Shown one piece after another: positions 51,337 to 60,493 of a DNA stretch of 64,000 bases. This DNA is from Methylobacterium iners (GTDB taxonomy: Bacteria > Pseudomonadota > Alphaproteobacteria > Rhizobiales > Beijerinckiaceae): positions 1 to 64,000 of the forward strand of contig NZ_BPQP01000038.1 in the NCBI RefSeq assembly GCF_022179305.1, in the 5' to 3' direction. Under the pieces are notes generated by a model, which made no database searches, was not told the origin of the DNA, and saw nothing but the letters and a program-made list of their open reading frames with translations. A program made the position numbers and the translations under genes. Within the stretch, counting starts at the first letter, position 1; every line of letters starts with the position of its first letter.

Positions 51337-52602
51337 CTACAGGGCCTCGCCGCGCAGGAGGCGGGGCTGCTCGCCCCTCAGCCCGGCCGCCTCGCCGATG
51401 AACAGCCGCTTCAGCGGCGGCAGGCGCTCGACGAGGCCGAGGCCGAGGTCGCGCGCGAGGCGCAAGGGCAGGCGGTCGTTCGAGAACAGCCGGTTCAGCC
51501 CGTCGGTCGCGGCGGCCATCGCCAGGGTGTCGAAGCGGCGGCGGCGCTCATAGTCGCGCAGCACGTCGCCGGCACCGGGGTCGAGGCCGAGCCGCAGCGC
51601 CTCCGTCACGACCTCGGCGAGCGCGGCCGCGCTGGCGAGGCCGAGATTGAGGCCCTGGCCGGCGACCGGATGGATCACGTGGGCGGCGTCGCCGAGCAGC
51701 GCCACGCGCTCCGCCCGGAAGCTGCGGGCGATGCCGAAGGCGAGTGGGTGGGCGTTCGGTCCGTATTCGAGGCTCAGCCGTCCCAGGTTCAGTCCGAACC
51801 GGCGCTCGATCTCGGCCAGGATCTCGTCCGGCGCGCCGCCGAGAAGGGCCGGTACGTCCGCCGCGCGCTCGGTCCAGACGATGGAGGAGCGATGTCCGCC
51901 GTCGCGGCCGGGAACGAGCGGCAGGATCGCGAAGGGGCCGCTCGGCAGGAAATGCTCTGTGGCTCGGCCTCCGTGATCCCGCTCGTGCCCGATCGTGGCG
52001 ACGATGCCCGATTGCGGGTAGGACCACCCGACCCAGCCGATCCCGGCGGCCTCGCGCAGGCGGGAGCGCGCACCGTCGGCCGCGACGAGGAGCGAGCCCC
52101 CGACGCTGCGCCCGTCGCTGAGCGCCGCCCGGATCTCGGAGCCTGCGGTCGACGCCGCGGTGATGCCCACCGGCTCCAGGAGGATGCCTGCCTCCGACGC
52201 CGCCGCGATCAGGGCATCGACGAAGGGCTCGGCCTCGACCATGTGGGCGAAGGGCTCGTCGTCCGGCCCCTCCGTTCCGTCGCGCGAGAAGGTCAGGAAA
52301 GTCGGTCGGATGGGATCGGTCAGGCGGCTGTCCGTGATCGCCATGTCGCGGATGGGCTGGGCCGCGCTCGCGATCCGCTCCCAGATGCCGAGCTGCTGCA
52401 GCATCCGCCGCCCGCCGGCCGCGACGGCGAAGGCCCGGCCGCGATGCCGCGTGGCGCCCGCGTTCAGGCTGGGATCGCAGAGGACGATCTCGAGCGCCGA
52501 CCCGTGCGCCTTCTTCAGCGCGACCGCGAGGGCGAGCCCGGGAATGCCGCCGCCGGCCACGAGGAGGCTGCGCCGGGGGGCAGAGGTGACCGTTCGGTGC
52601 AT
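51337..52602 (-). CDS. UbiH/UbiF-family FAD-dependent hydroxylase
   Basis: A protein of 421 residues. FAD motifs are 'LLVAGGGIPGLALAVALKK' at the N-terminus, 'LLVAADGARSRLREAAGI' (DG motif) and 'RVALLGDAAHVIHPVAGQGLNLGLASAAALAEV' (GD motif with the UbiH signature). It likely hydroxylates a ring of the ubiquinone precursor with O2 and NADPH. Which ring carbon cannot be fixed from sequence, and no other ubi gene is near. It is convergent with the PNPOx-like gene (6 bases between stops) and divergent from tesB. Confidence 0.92.
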   Translation of the reverse strand: MHRTVTSAPRRSLLVAGGGIPGLALAVALKKAHGSALEIVLCDPSLNAGATRHRGRAFAVAAGGRRMLQQLGIWERIASAAQPIRDMAITDSRLTDPIRPTFLTFSRDGTEGPDDEPFAHMVEAEPFVDALIAAASEAGILLEPVGITAASTAGSEIRAALSDGRSVGGSLLVAADGARSRLREAAGIGWVGWSYPQSGIVATIGHERDHGGRATEHFLPSGPFAILPLVPGRDGGHRSSIVWTERAADVPALLGGAPDEILAEIERRFGLNLGRLSLEYGPNAHPLAFGIARSFRAERVALLGDAAHVIHPVAGQGLNLGLASAAALAEVVTEALRLGLDPGAGDVLRDYERRRRFDTLAMAAATDGLNRLFSNDRLPLRLARDLGLGLVERLPPLKRLFIGEAAGLRGEQPRLLRGEAL

Positions 52603-52788
52603 CGTTGCCTTCTCTCCTGCCGCCTACGCGAAATGGCATTGCCCGTCGCATCGGGCAACGTGGCGGATGATGCCGGCACCGTCCCGTGGCTTGGCGCGCC
52701 AAGCCTGCTATGTCGGGCCCGACGGAGCCAGCCTCGATCGGCTCCATGCGCGCGGCCTCGGTTCCGGGCGCCAACGAAGCGGACACGC

Positions 52789-53658
52789 ATGACCGGGATC
52801 GTCGCCGAACTCCTCGATATCCTCGACCTCGAACCGCTGGAGATCGACCGTTTCCGGGGCCGGAGCCCCACGATCGGCTGGCCTCGCGTGTTCGGCGGCC
52901 AGGTCGTCGCCCAGGCCCTCGTCGCCGCGACCCGCACGGTGCCCGCGACGCGGCCGCCGCATTCGCTTCATGCCTATTTCCTGCTCGGCGGCGACCCGAA
53001 GGTGCCGATCGACTACGAGGTCGAGCGCATCCGCGACGGCGGCAGCTTCACCACCCGTCGCGTCGTGGCCCAGCAGCACGGCCGCGCGATCTTCGCGATG
53101 TCGGTCTCCTACCACGCTTCGGAGGCCGGCGTGGCGCATCAGCTGCCGATGCCGGACGTGCCGCCGCCCGAGGCGCTGCCGGACGCCCGCGCGGCCGTGA
53201 AGGCCGGCGGCATGGGCATTCCGGCCCCCGTCCTCGCCTATTTCGCCCGGGAGCGGCCCATCGAGCTCAGGCCCGTCGAGGTCGAGCGCTACCTCCGGCG
53301 CGAGCCGCGCGAGCCGCGCTTCCACGTCTGGCTCCGGGCTGCCGAGATCCTTCCGGAGGATCCTGCCATCCATCAGGCGGTGCTCGCCTACGCCTCGGAC
53401 ATGACGCTGCTCGACGCGACGCTGGTGGCGCACGGCCAGACCGTGTTCGACGCCAGCATCCAATCCGCGAGCCTCGACCATGCCCTCTGGTTTCACCGGC
53501 CCTTCAAGGCCGATGATTGGCTCCTCTACGCGCAGGACAGCCCCAGTGCCGGCGCTGCCCGCGGCTTCGCCCGGAGCCTGATCTTCAGCCGCGACGGCAC
53601 GCTCGTGGCCTCGGTGGCGCAGGAAGGCCTCATCCGCCCGCGCCGCGACACGGCCTAG
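52789..53658 (+). CDS. tesB: Acyl-CoA thioesterase II
   Basis: Double-hotdog thioesterase of 289 residues that splits acyl-CoA to fatty acid and CoA. 'VFGGQVVAQALVAA' and 'LHAYFLLGGDP' mark the first hotdog. In the second, 'ASDMTLLDATL' (catalytic Asp), 'QSASLDHALWFHRPF' and 'LLYAQDSPSAGAARGFARSLIF' contain the Asp-Thr/Ser-Gln set. Length and motif order match TesB. It starts at ATG 52789, with no operon partner. Confidence 0.95.
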   Translation: MTGIVAELLDILDLEPLEIDRFRGRSPTIGWPRVFGGQVVAQALVAATRTVPATRPPHSLHAYFLLGGDPKVPIDYEVERIRDGGSFTTRRVVAQQHGRAIFAMSVSYHASEAGVAHQLPMPDVPPPEALPDARAAVKAGGMGIPAPVLAYFARERPIELRPVEVERYLRREPREPRFHVWLRAAEILPEDPAIHQAVLAYASDMTLLDATLVAHGQTVFDASIQSASLDHALWFHRPFKADDWLLYAQDSPSAGAARGFARSLIFSRDGTLVASVAQEGLIRPRRDTA

Positions 53659-53814
53659 CGCGACGCGATCGCAAGACGCACGACCGCAGCTGAAATGATG
53701 CCGTTATCATCTGAATGCCTGCGGAATAGGCGTTTACGATTCCACTGCCGCCTCTTCGATCGGCAGGCGGGGTGAGTTTCTGGGCAGTAAGCGCGGCCGT
53801 GAAAAAGTTCCCTC

Positions 53815-54278
<464 letters not shown>

Positions 54279-54357
54279 CCGGAACGCGGTCCGCAGCCGC
54301 CACCTCATTCCTTCGCTTTCACATCTGCATCGCACCCCGATCGGGAGTCTCGTTTCC

Positions 54358-55860
54358 ATGAAGCTTCGTAATGCCCTGGCGCTCGGGATGGGAGGCGCCG
54401 CGCTGGCCCTTCTCATGGTCGAGCCATCCCTCGCGCAAACCCCGACCGTCGAGGCTGCGCCCGCGGCCGCGGCCGCTCCGGTCCCCAACAAGGGCGACAC
54501 CGCCTGGATGCTCGTCTCGAGCGCCCTCGTCCTCATGATGACGGTGCCGGGCCTGGCGCTGTTCTACGGCGGCCTCGTTCGCACCAAGAACATGCTCTCG
54601 GTGCTGACCCAGGTCTTCGCCATCACCTGCCTCGTCGTCCTGCTCTGGGTCTTCTACGGCTACAGCCTCGCCTTCACCAACGGCGGTGCCCTGAACGACT
54701 ATGTCGGCGGCTTCTCCAAGGCCTTCCTGAAGGGCGTCGACGCGAACTCGGTGGTCGCGACCTTCTCGAACGGCGTCGTGATCCCCGAATACGTCTACAT
54801 CTGCTTCCAGATGACCTTCGCGATCATCACCCCGGCGCTCATCGTCGGCGCCTTCGCCGAGCGCATGAAGTTCTCCGCGCTCGTCGTGTTCATGATCCTC
54901 TGGGTCACGCTCATCTACTTCCCGATGGCGCACATGGTCTGGTACTGGGGCGGCCCGGATGCCGTCGGCAACGCCGCCAAGGCTCTCGCCGCCGCGACGG
55001 ACGATGCCTCCAAGGCGACGGCCCAGGCGGCGCTCGACGCGGTCAACGCCGATGCGGGTCTGCTCTTCAAGTGGGGCGCCCTCGACTTCGCCGGCGGCAC
55101 GGTCGTGCACATCAACGCCGGCATCGCGGGCTTCGTCGGCTGCCTCATGCTCGGCAAGCGGATCGGCTACGGCCGCGACCTGCTCGCCCCGCACTCGCTG
55201 ACCATGACCACGATCGGCGCCTCGCTGCTCTGGGTCGGCTGGTTCGGCTTCAACGCCGGCTCGAACCTCGAGGCGAACGGCACCGCCGCGCTCACCATGC
55301 TCAACACCTTCGTCGCCACCGCCGCCGCGGCCGTCTCCTGGCTGTTCGTGGAATGGCTGCTGAAGGGCAAGCCGTCGCTGCTCGGCATGCTGTCGGGCGC
55401 CATCGCCGGCCTCGTGGCGATCACCCCGGCCTCGGGCTTCTCCGGCCCGATGGGCGCGATCGTGCTCGGCCTCGTCGCCGGCGCGGTCTGCTTCATCATG
55501 TGCTCCACCGTGAAGAACGCCATCGGCTACGACGACTCGCTCGACGTGTTCGGCGTTCACTGCATTGGCGGTATCATCGGTGCGCTGGCGACTGGCATCC
55601 TCGTGAGCCCTGCCCTGGGCGGCGTCGGCATCCCCGACTACGCCTCGAAGCCCGGTGAGCTGGCCGTCGGCGCCTACGACATGGCGACTGCCGTCCTCGC
55701 GCAGGCGAAGGCCGTCGGCTTCACCATCCTGTGGTCGGGCATCGGTTCGGCGATCCTGTACAAGCTCGTCGATCTCACGATCGGCCTGCGCGTGACCCAG
55801 GACGAGGAGCGAGAAGGTCTCGACATCGCCGATCACGGCGAGCGCGCCTACAACTACTGA
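54358..55860 (+). CDS. amtB: Ammonium transporter AmtB
   Basis: Membrane protein of 500 residues with a cleavable signal peptide ('VEPSLAQTP') and eleven helices. 'GLALFYGGLVRTKNMLS' is the family start. The twin pore histidines lie in 'YFPMAHMVWYW' and 'FGVHCIGGI', and 'DFAGGTVVHINAGIAGFVG' is the Amt signature. A longer loop ('KALAAATDDASKATAQAAL') is inserted between helices, as in many alphaproteobacteria. It is co-transcribed with glnK, 79 bases after it. Confidence 0.97.
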   Translation: MKLRNALALGMGGAALALLMVEPSLAQTPTVEAAPAAAAAPVPNKGDTAWMLVSSALVLMMTVPGLALFYGGLVRTKNMLSVLTQVFAITCLVVLLWVFYGYSLAFTNGGALNDYVGGFSKAFLKGVDANSVVATFSNGVVIPEYVYICFQMTFAIITPALIVGAFAERMKFSALVVFMILWVTLIYFPMAHMVWYWGGPDAVGNAAKALAAATDDASKATAQAALDAVNADAGLLFKWGALDFAGGTVVHINAGIAGFVGCLMLGKRIGYGRDLLAPHSLTMTTIGASLLWVGWFGFNAGSNLEANGTAALTMLNTFVATAAAAVSWLFVEWLLKGKPSLLGMLSGAIAGLVAITPASGFSGPMGAIVLGLVAGAVCFIMCSTVKNAIGYDDSLDVFGVHCIGGIIGALATGILVSPALGGVGIPDYASKPGELAVGAYDMATAVLAQAKAVGFTILWSGIGSAILYKLVDLTIGLRVTQDEEREGLDIADHGERAYNY

Positions 55861-55885
55861 CCTCGACTGAAGTCGAAGCTGACGA

Positions 55886-55918
55886 AGGGCCCCGGTTCAA
55901 TGAGCCGGGGCCCTCTTC
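55886..55918 (+). terminator. Terminator after amtB
   Basis: AGGGCCCCGG / CCGGGGCCCT stem with a 9-base loop, followed by a T-containing tract (TCTTCATT), 25 bases after amtB. It should separate the ammonium operon from the porin gene. Confidence 0.78.
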
Positions 55919-56147
55919 ATTCGCGCCGGAAAGTTCTGGGGGAGAGAGCGTCAGTGTCCGCCGTGACCGGTACTGCGCTGCCGCGGAGTCTGCGGCAGGA
56001 ATGTGGCGCGGGAGCAACATGGCGGCGGCAACAGGCGCACCAGACCTGAGTTTGCTGAAAAACTGGGCAATTGCTCGAAAGTTAGTTTTGCCGCCTCAAG
56101 CGCTTTCCGGCACCTTCTCGACACGTAAGAAAAAGGGGCTGTGATCT

Positions 56148-57140
56148 ATGACTTCGAAGTTGTCCGCGCGCGGGGTGGCGGTTTCCCTCGCAGCTTTCCT
56201 CAGCTTGGGACAGAGCTACGCGGCTGACCTCGCTCCGCCGAAAGTGATGCCTGTGGAAGCGAAGGCGCCCGACCCGCTGATCGGCTTCTCCTTCGGCTCG
56301 CGCTACCAGTCGGACTACAATTTCCGCGGCGTGTCGCAGTCGAACCTGCAGGGCAGCTACCAGACCTTCTTCGAGGCGCAGTTCTTCAACAACTTCGCGT
56401 ACGCCGGCTTTGCCACCTACCAGACCCGCCTGCCGACCCGGCCGGACATGGAGTTCGATCTGGTCGCCGGTATCCGCCCGACCTTCGACAAGTTCACCTT
56501 CGATCTCGGCGTGATCTACTACTTCTACCCGAACGAGCAGCGGCTGCTGAATCCCTTCACCAACCCGGCGACGCCGCTCACCGCGGCCAACACCGACTTC
56601 CTCGAATTTGCCGGGAAGATGACCTACGTCGCCACCGACAACCTGACGCTCGGCGCCAACGTCTTCTTTGCCCCGAACTATCTCGGCCTGCACGGGGAAG
56701 GCACCTACACCTCCGGCACCGCTGCCCTGACGCTGCCTGCCACCTTCTTCCCCTGGCTGCCCGAGGCCTATGCCGGCGGGTTCTCGCTCTCGGGCGAGAT
56801 CGGCCATTACTTCCTGACGAGCGCCAAGACCTCGGCCACGGGACCCTTCGGCAGCACCGCGCCGGGCCGCTTCCCGTCCTTCGACCTGCCGAGCTACCTC
56901 TACGGGAACATCGGCCTGTCCTACACCTACAAGAACATCGTGCTGGACGTTCGCTACCACAACACCGACCTCACGGCGCAGCAATGCTTCGCGCTGACGG
57001 GCGACTTCCGCGGCTTCGTGAACGGCGGCACCTCGCGCTGGTGCGGCGACGCCATCATCGGGTCCATCACCTTCCAGACCTCGACGGCGTCCCCGGGCAT
57101 CTACTCCGAGCCCGGCGGCTTGCTGAACCTGTTCCGCTGA
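56148..57140 (+). CDS. TIGR02001-type outer-membrane porin (TorF-like)
   Basis: Beta-barrel protein of 330 residues with signal peptide cleaved after 'GQSYAADL'. 'GFSFGSRYQSDYNFRGVSQSNLQGSYQTFFEAQFFNNFAYAGFATYQ' is the TIGR02001 start, with alternating aromatic strands through 'YGNIGLSYTYKNIVLDVRYHNTDL'. It ends 'LLNLFR', not in the usual terminal Phe, so the BAM signal is atypical. Porins of this family are often next to glnK-amtB in alphaproteobacteria and may help ammonium or amine entry. Shine-Dalgarno AAAAGGGG. Confidence 0.88.
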   Translation: MTSKLSARGVAVSLAAFLSLGQSYAADLAPPKVMPVEAKAPDPLIGFSFGSRYQSDYNFRGVSQSNLQGSYQTFFEAQFFNNFAYAGFATYQTRLPTRPDMEFDLVAGIRPTFDKFTFDLGVIYYFYPNEQRLLNPFTNPATPLTAANTDFLEFAGKMTYVATDNLTLGANVFFAPNYLGLHGEGTYTSGTAALTLPATFFPWLPEAYAGGFSLSGEIGHYFLTSAKTSATGPFGSTAPGRFPSFDLPSYLYGNIGLSYTYKNIVLDVRYHNTDLTAQQCFALTGDFRGFVNGGTSRWCGDAIIGSITFQTSTASPGIYSEPGGLLNLFR

Positions 57141-57268
57141 TCCCCACCGGAGCATGAATCGGAGGGCGGCCCTGGAGTGATCCGGGGCCGCTCGCCGTTT
57201 GAACCTCGCTTTGGTCTCGGGGAGGGCACTTAACCGCCCGTTAACCTTTTTACGCGATGAAGGGGCAT
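57141..57268. other. Start of the 384-base porin-rcdA spacer
   Basis: Noncoding stretch after the porin with A/T-richer runs (two TTAAC motifs around 57230-57247) that could be a promoter for the small RNA candidate downstream. I could not assign -35/-10 boxes with confidence. Confidence 0.4.
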
Positions 57269-57363
57269 GTCCAGGTTTCTGGACGTCGAGTGGATTCTTC
57301 GTCTGCTCTGTTGATGCCTCCTGTAGACTTTTCAAAGCCGCCCTACCAGGGCGGCTTTTTTTT
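57269..57363 (+). ncRNA. Candidate small RNA with intrinsic terminator
   Basis: A perfect hairpin GTCCAG-GTTT-CTGGAC at 57269-57284 is followed by about 50 bases of pyrimidine-rich, poorly paired sequence with a CCTCCTG anti-Shine-Dalgarno-like motif. A very strong terminator then follows, 57334-57363 (AAAGCCGCCC / GGGCGGCTTT, 5-base loop and a long T-run). The terminator is 194 bases from the porin stop, more than needed for that gene. This layout resembles trans-acting Rhizobiales sRNAs. The 5' end is a guess. Confidence 0.45.
57334..57363 (+). terminator. Strong intrinsic terminator upstream of rcdA
   Basis: Ten-base-pair stem AAAGCCGCCC / GGGCGGCTTT with loop TACCA and a T-run reaching 57363. 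It ends either the porin transcript or the small RNA candidate. Confidence 0.93.
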
Positions 57364-57524
57364 CGTGCCCAACCGATCTCGCGGCCACGCTCGCCGTTAA
57401 CCCTACGCGGCGGTTAAGCGGGCCATGCCTCGAGATCGGCGCTAGGTTTGCGCCGTCGCCCCCGAGCGCAGCGCCCAGATCCCGATGCGGGACGGAAGCG
57501 GCCGGCGACGGTACAGGAGGCACG

Positions 57525-58052
57525 ATGAACGGGTTCGACGTCACCTTTCGCGATGAGCGGGACTGGGTCGATTTCGGCCAGACCTACGTCAACTCGGAGG
57601 CCTTCAAGACCCTGTTCCGTGAGGGCATGGCGATGGTCGAAGAGGCCGCCGCCTATCTCGACGGGGACGGGCGCGAGGAATCGCGGCTGATGTCGCGCGA
57701 TGGCTCTCTCAGCTATGCCAGCGAGAGCATGCGGCTGACGACCCGTCTGATGCAGATCGCCTCTTGGCTCCTCGTGCAGCGCGCCGTGGCGGAGGGCGAG
57801 ATCACGCCGGCGCAGGCGCTGCAGGAGAAGACGCGCGTGCGCCTCACCACACCGGAATCGCCGCGGATCGAGGCCTTCTCGGTGATGCCGGCGCGGTTGC
57901 AGGATCTCATCGTGCGCTCGCGCCGCCTGCACGCCCGCATCCTGCACCTCGACGCGCTGATCTCCGACGACCGGCCGACGCCGCTCGCCCAGCAGAGCCC
58001 CGTCGCCCAGCAGCAGGGCCTCCTCCGCTCGGCCTTCTCGACGGCGTCCTGA
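57525..58052 (+). CDS. rcdA: DUF1465 protein, RcdA (CtrA-degradation adaptor)
   Basis: A protein of 175 residues of the DUF1465 family, whose Caulobacter member RcdA helps deliver CtrA and other substrates to ClpXP. 'YVNSEAFKTLFREGMAMVEEAAAYLDGDGREESRLMSR', 'YASESMRLTTRLMQIASWLLVQRAVAEGEI' and 'LIVRSRRLHARILHLD' match the three-helix bundle. The C-terminal tail is flexible and Gln/Ser-rich, as in RcdA. It is solitary, with a bidirectional terminator after it. Start ATG 57525. Confidence 0.88.
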   Translation: MNGFDVTFRDERDWVDFGQTYVNSEAFKTLFREGMAMVEEAAAYLDGDGREESRLMSRDGSLSYASESMRLTTRLMQIASWLLVQRAVAEGEITPAQALQEKTRVRLTTPESPRIEAFSVMPARLQDLIVRSRRLHARILHLDALISDDRPTPLAQQSPVAQQQGLLRSAFSTAS

Positions 58053-58072
58053 CGCACCAGCGAAGCACGGAG

Positions 58073-58117
58073 AAACGCGAAGGGGCGGCGCCTTGGCAGC
58101 GCCGCCCCTTCGCGTTT
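58073..58117. terminator. Bidirectional terminator between rcdA and rpmE
   Basis: A 19-bp perfect stem (AAACGCGAAGGGGCGGCGC and its complement) with a 7-base loop, flanked by A-runs on the left and T-runs on the right. It can end both convergent transcripts. Confidence 0.88.
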
Positions 58118-58158
58118 CCGCGATCCCACTGCTCCGCGCGGCGGGATCGTATCGGACG

Positions 58159-58482
58159 TTACTTCTTGCCGAACGACAGGCTGCCGAAGCGCGAGTTGAA
58201 GCGCGAGACGCGGCCGCCGCGATCGAGCATCTTCTGCTCGCCGCCGGTCCAGGCCGGATGCGTGTTCGGGTCGATGTCGAGGTTGAGGGTGTCGCCCTCC
58301 TTGCCGTAGGTCGACCGGGTCATGTACTCGGACCCATCGGTCATCACGATCTTGATGAAATGGTAATCGGGATGCTCGGTCGCCTTCTTGTCCGAACCCT
58401 TGGCGGCCGCGGCCACGGTGGCCTTCTCGGCGGTTTTGGCCTTATCGGTCCCCTTGGCCGCAACGGCCGCGCTCTTTGCCAT
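58159..58482 (-). CDS. rpmE: 50S ribosomal protein L31, cysteine-free, with N-terminal extension
   Basis: A protein of 107 residues from ATG 58482. The L31 core is '[67 protein letters not shown]'. It has no cysteine, so it is the zinc-independent form. About 33 residues precede the usual start, made almost wholly of Ala, Lys and Thr ('[30 protein letters not shown]'). L31 bridges the ribosomal subunits. Divergence from an ABC exporter gene is a common alphaproteobacterial arrangement. Confidence 0.93.
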   Translation of the reverse strand: MAKSAAVAAKGTDKAKTAEKATVAAAAKGSDKKATEHPDYHFIKIVMTDGSEYMTRSTYGKEGDTLNLDIDPNTHPAWTGGEQKMLDRGGRVSRFNSRFGSLSFGKK

Positions 58483-58637
58483 GACGAAGTCCTTGAACAG
58501 CAACGCCGACCGGCCCGCCTGGCGGCCCGCGGCCATAGATCACGCGCGATCGGATGAAGGCGGCCCTATACCTCAGGCGCCCGTGCCGGACAAGCGTGGA
58601 TACGGCCCCATCTTCGAACGAACAGCGATGAGACGCG

Positions 58638-60491
58638 ATGCGCGGTGCCCGTGACAAGACCCGAGGCGGCAAGGACCAAGGCCGCAAGACAGCGTCGCTG
58701 AGTGCGCTCCGCCCCCTGATCCCGTTCGCGCTGGTCTATCGCGGCCGGATCCTGGCCGCGTTTCTGTCACTCCTCGTCGCCTCGGGTGCGACCCTCGTCG
58801 TGCCGCTCGCGATGCGCCGCGTGATCGATCATGGGTTCTCGGCGGAAGGCGCGAGCGTCATCGACGCGTATTTCGCCGGCCTGATCGGCGTGGTCGCGGT
58901 CCTCGCGCTCTCGAGCGCGGCGCGGACCTACACCGTCGTGACGCTGGGCGAGCGGGTCGTGGCCGACCTGCGCAGCGCCGTGTTCCGCCGCCTCACCATC
59001 CTCGATCCCGCCTTCTTCGATCGCTCGCAATCCGGCGAGATCATCTCGCGCCTGACGGCCGACGCCACGCAGGTGAAGTCGGTCTTCGGGGTGAGCATCT
59101 CCATCCTCCTGCGCAACGCCTTCCTGTTCGTCGGCGCGGTGACCATGATGGTGATCACGAGCCCGCGCCTCTCGATCCTGGTGCTGGCCGCGATCCCACT
59201 GATCGTATTCCCGCTCATCCTCTCGGGACGCGGCGTGCGCCGCCGCTCGCGGGCCGCCCAGGACCGCCTCGCCGATGCCTCGGCCTACGCCTCCGAGGCT
59301 GTCGGCGCGATCCGGACGATGCAGGCCTTCGGAATGGGCGAGGCGACGGCTCTCCGCTTCGCGGCCGCCTCCGAGGACGCCTACGTCGCCGCCCGCGATT
59401 CGATCCGCGCCCGTGCCCTGCTCACCGGCGTCGCGATCTTCCTGATCTCCGCGAGCGTCGTCGGCGTGATGTGGTACGGCGCGCAAGGAGTGCTCGCCGG
59501 CACGATGAGCGCGGGCCAGCTCTCGCAGTTCGTGCTCTACGCCGTGTTCGGCGCGAGCGCGCTCGGGCAACTTTCGGAGGTCTATGGCGAGCTTGCCCAG
59601 GCCGCCGGCGCCGCCGAGCGCCTCGGCGAGATCCTGGCCGCCCAGCCCGTCGTGCGCGCGCCGCCCGAGCCTCGCAGCCTGCCGCTGCCGGCGCGCGGCG
59701 AGGTCGCGTTCGAGGCCGTGCGCTTCACCTACCCGACCCGGCCCGAGCATGCGGCCCTCGACGGGGTCGGCTTCACCGTGGCACGGGGCGAGCGCGTCGC
59801 GCTGGTCGGTCCCTCGGGCGCGGGCAAGACCACGATCCTGCAACTGCTCCTGCGCTTCTACGATCCGGAGGCGGGAACCGTCCGCGTCGACGGCGTCGAC
59901 ATCGCCAGCGTCGATCCGGGCGCCCTGCGCCAGCGCCTCTCGCTGGTTCCCCAGGACCCGACCGTGTTCTCGGGCACTGTGGCCGAGAACATCCGCTACG
60001 GCCGTCCGGAGGCCGGCGAGGCGGAGATCCGCCGCGCCGCCGAGCTAGCGCATGCCGACGGCTTCATCCGGGCGCTTCCGCAGGGCTACGGCACGATGGT
60101 GGGCGAGCGCGGGGTCACCCTGTCGGGCGGCCAGCGCCAGCGCGTCGCGATCGCCCGCGCGATCCTGAAGGACGCGCCGATCCTGCTCCTCGACGAGGCG
60201 ACCTCGGCGCTGGATGCCGAGAGCGAGCGCGCGGTCCAGACCGCCCTCGACACCCTGATGCGCGGCCGCACCACCCTCGTCATCGCCCATCGCCTCGCCA
60301 CGATCCGCGCCGCCGACCGCATCCTCGTCCTCGACGGCGGCCGGATCGTCGAGCAGGGCACGCACGAAAGCCTGCTCGCGGACGGCGCCCTCTACGCCCA
60401 GCTCGCCGCGCTCCAGTTCACGGACGCCCTCGACGAGACGGCGCGCGGCAAGGAGCCCCGCGCGAGGCGGAGCGCGCTGCCGGCGGAATAG
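58638..60491 (+). CDS. ABC transporter, fused membrane and ATPase domains (MsbA/LmrA-like exporter)
   Basis: Half-transporter of 617 residues working as a homodimer in the inner membrane. The transmembrane domain (about 30-320) starts 'LIPFALVYRGRILAAFLSLLVASGATLVV'. The ATPase has Walker A 'GPSGAGKTT', Q-loop 'LVPQDPTVFSGTVAENIRYG', signature 'VTLSGGQRQRVAIARA', Walker B 'ILLLDEATSALD' and switch 'VIAHRL'. Related alphaproteobacterial proteins next to rpmE are unstudied lipid or drug exporters. The basic N-terminus ('RDKTRGGKDQGRK') is cytosolic. Confidence 0.94.
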   Translation: MRGARDKTRGGKDQGRKTASLSALRPLIPFALVYRGRILAAFLSLLVASGATLVVPLAMRRVIDHGFSAEGASVIDAYFAGLIGVVAVLALSSAARTYTVVTLGERVVADLRSAVFRRLTILDPAFFDRSQSGEIISRLTADATQVKSVFGVSISILLRNAFLFVGAVTMMVITSPRLSILVLAAIPLIVFPLILSGRGVRRRSRAAQDRLADASAYASEAVGAIRTMQAFGMGEATALRFAAASEDAYVAARDSIRARALLTGVAIFLISASVVGVMWYGAQGVLAGTMSAGQLSQFVLYAVFGASALGQLSEVYGELAQAAGAAERLGEILAAQPVVRAPPEPRSLPLPARGEVAFEAVRFTYPTRPEHAALDGVGFTVARGERVALVGPSGAGKTTILQLLLRFYDPEAGTVRVDGVDIASVDPGALRQRLSLVPQDPTVFSGTVAENIRYGRPEAGEAEIRRAAELAHADGFIRALPQGYGTMVGERGVTLSGGQRQRVAIARAILKDAPILLLDEATSALDAESERAVQTALDTLMRGRTTLVIAHRLATIRAADRILVLDGGRIVEQGTHESLLADGALYAQLAALQFTDALDETARGKEPRARRSALPAE

Positions 60492-60493
60492 CT

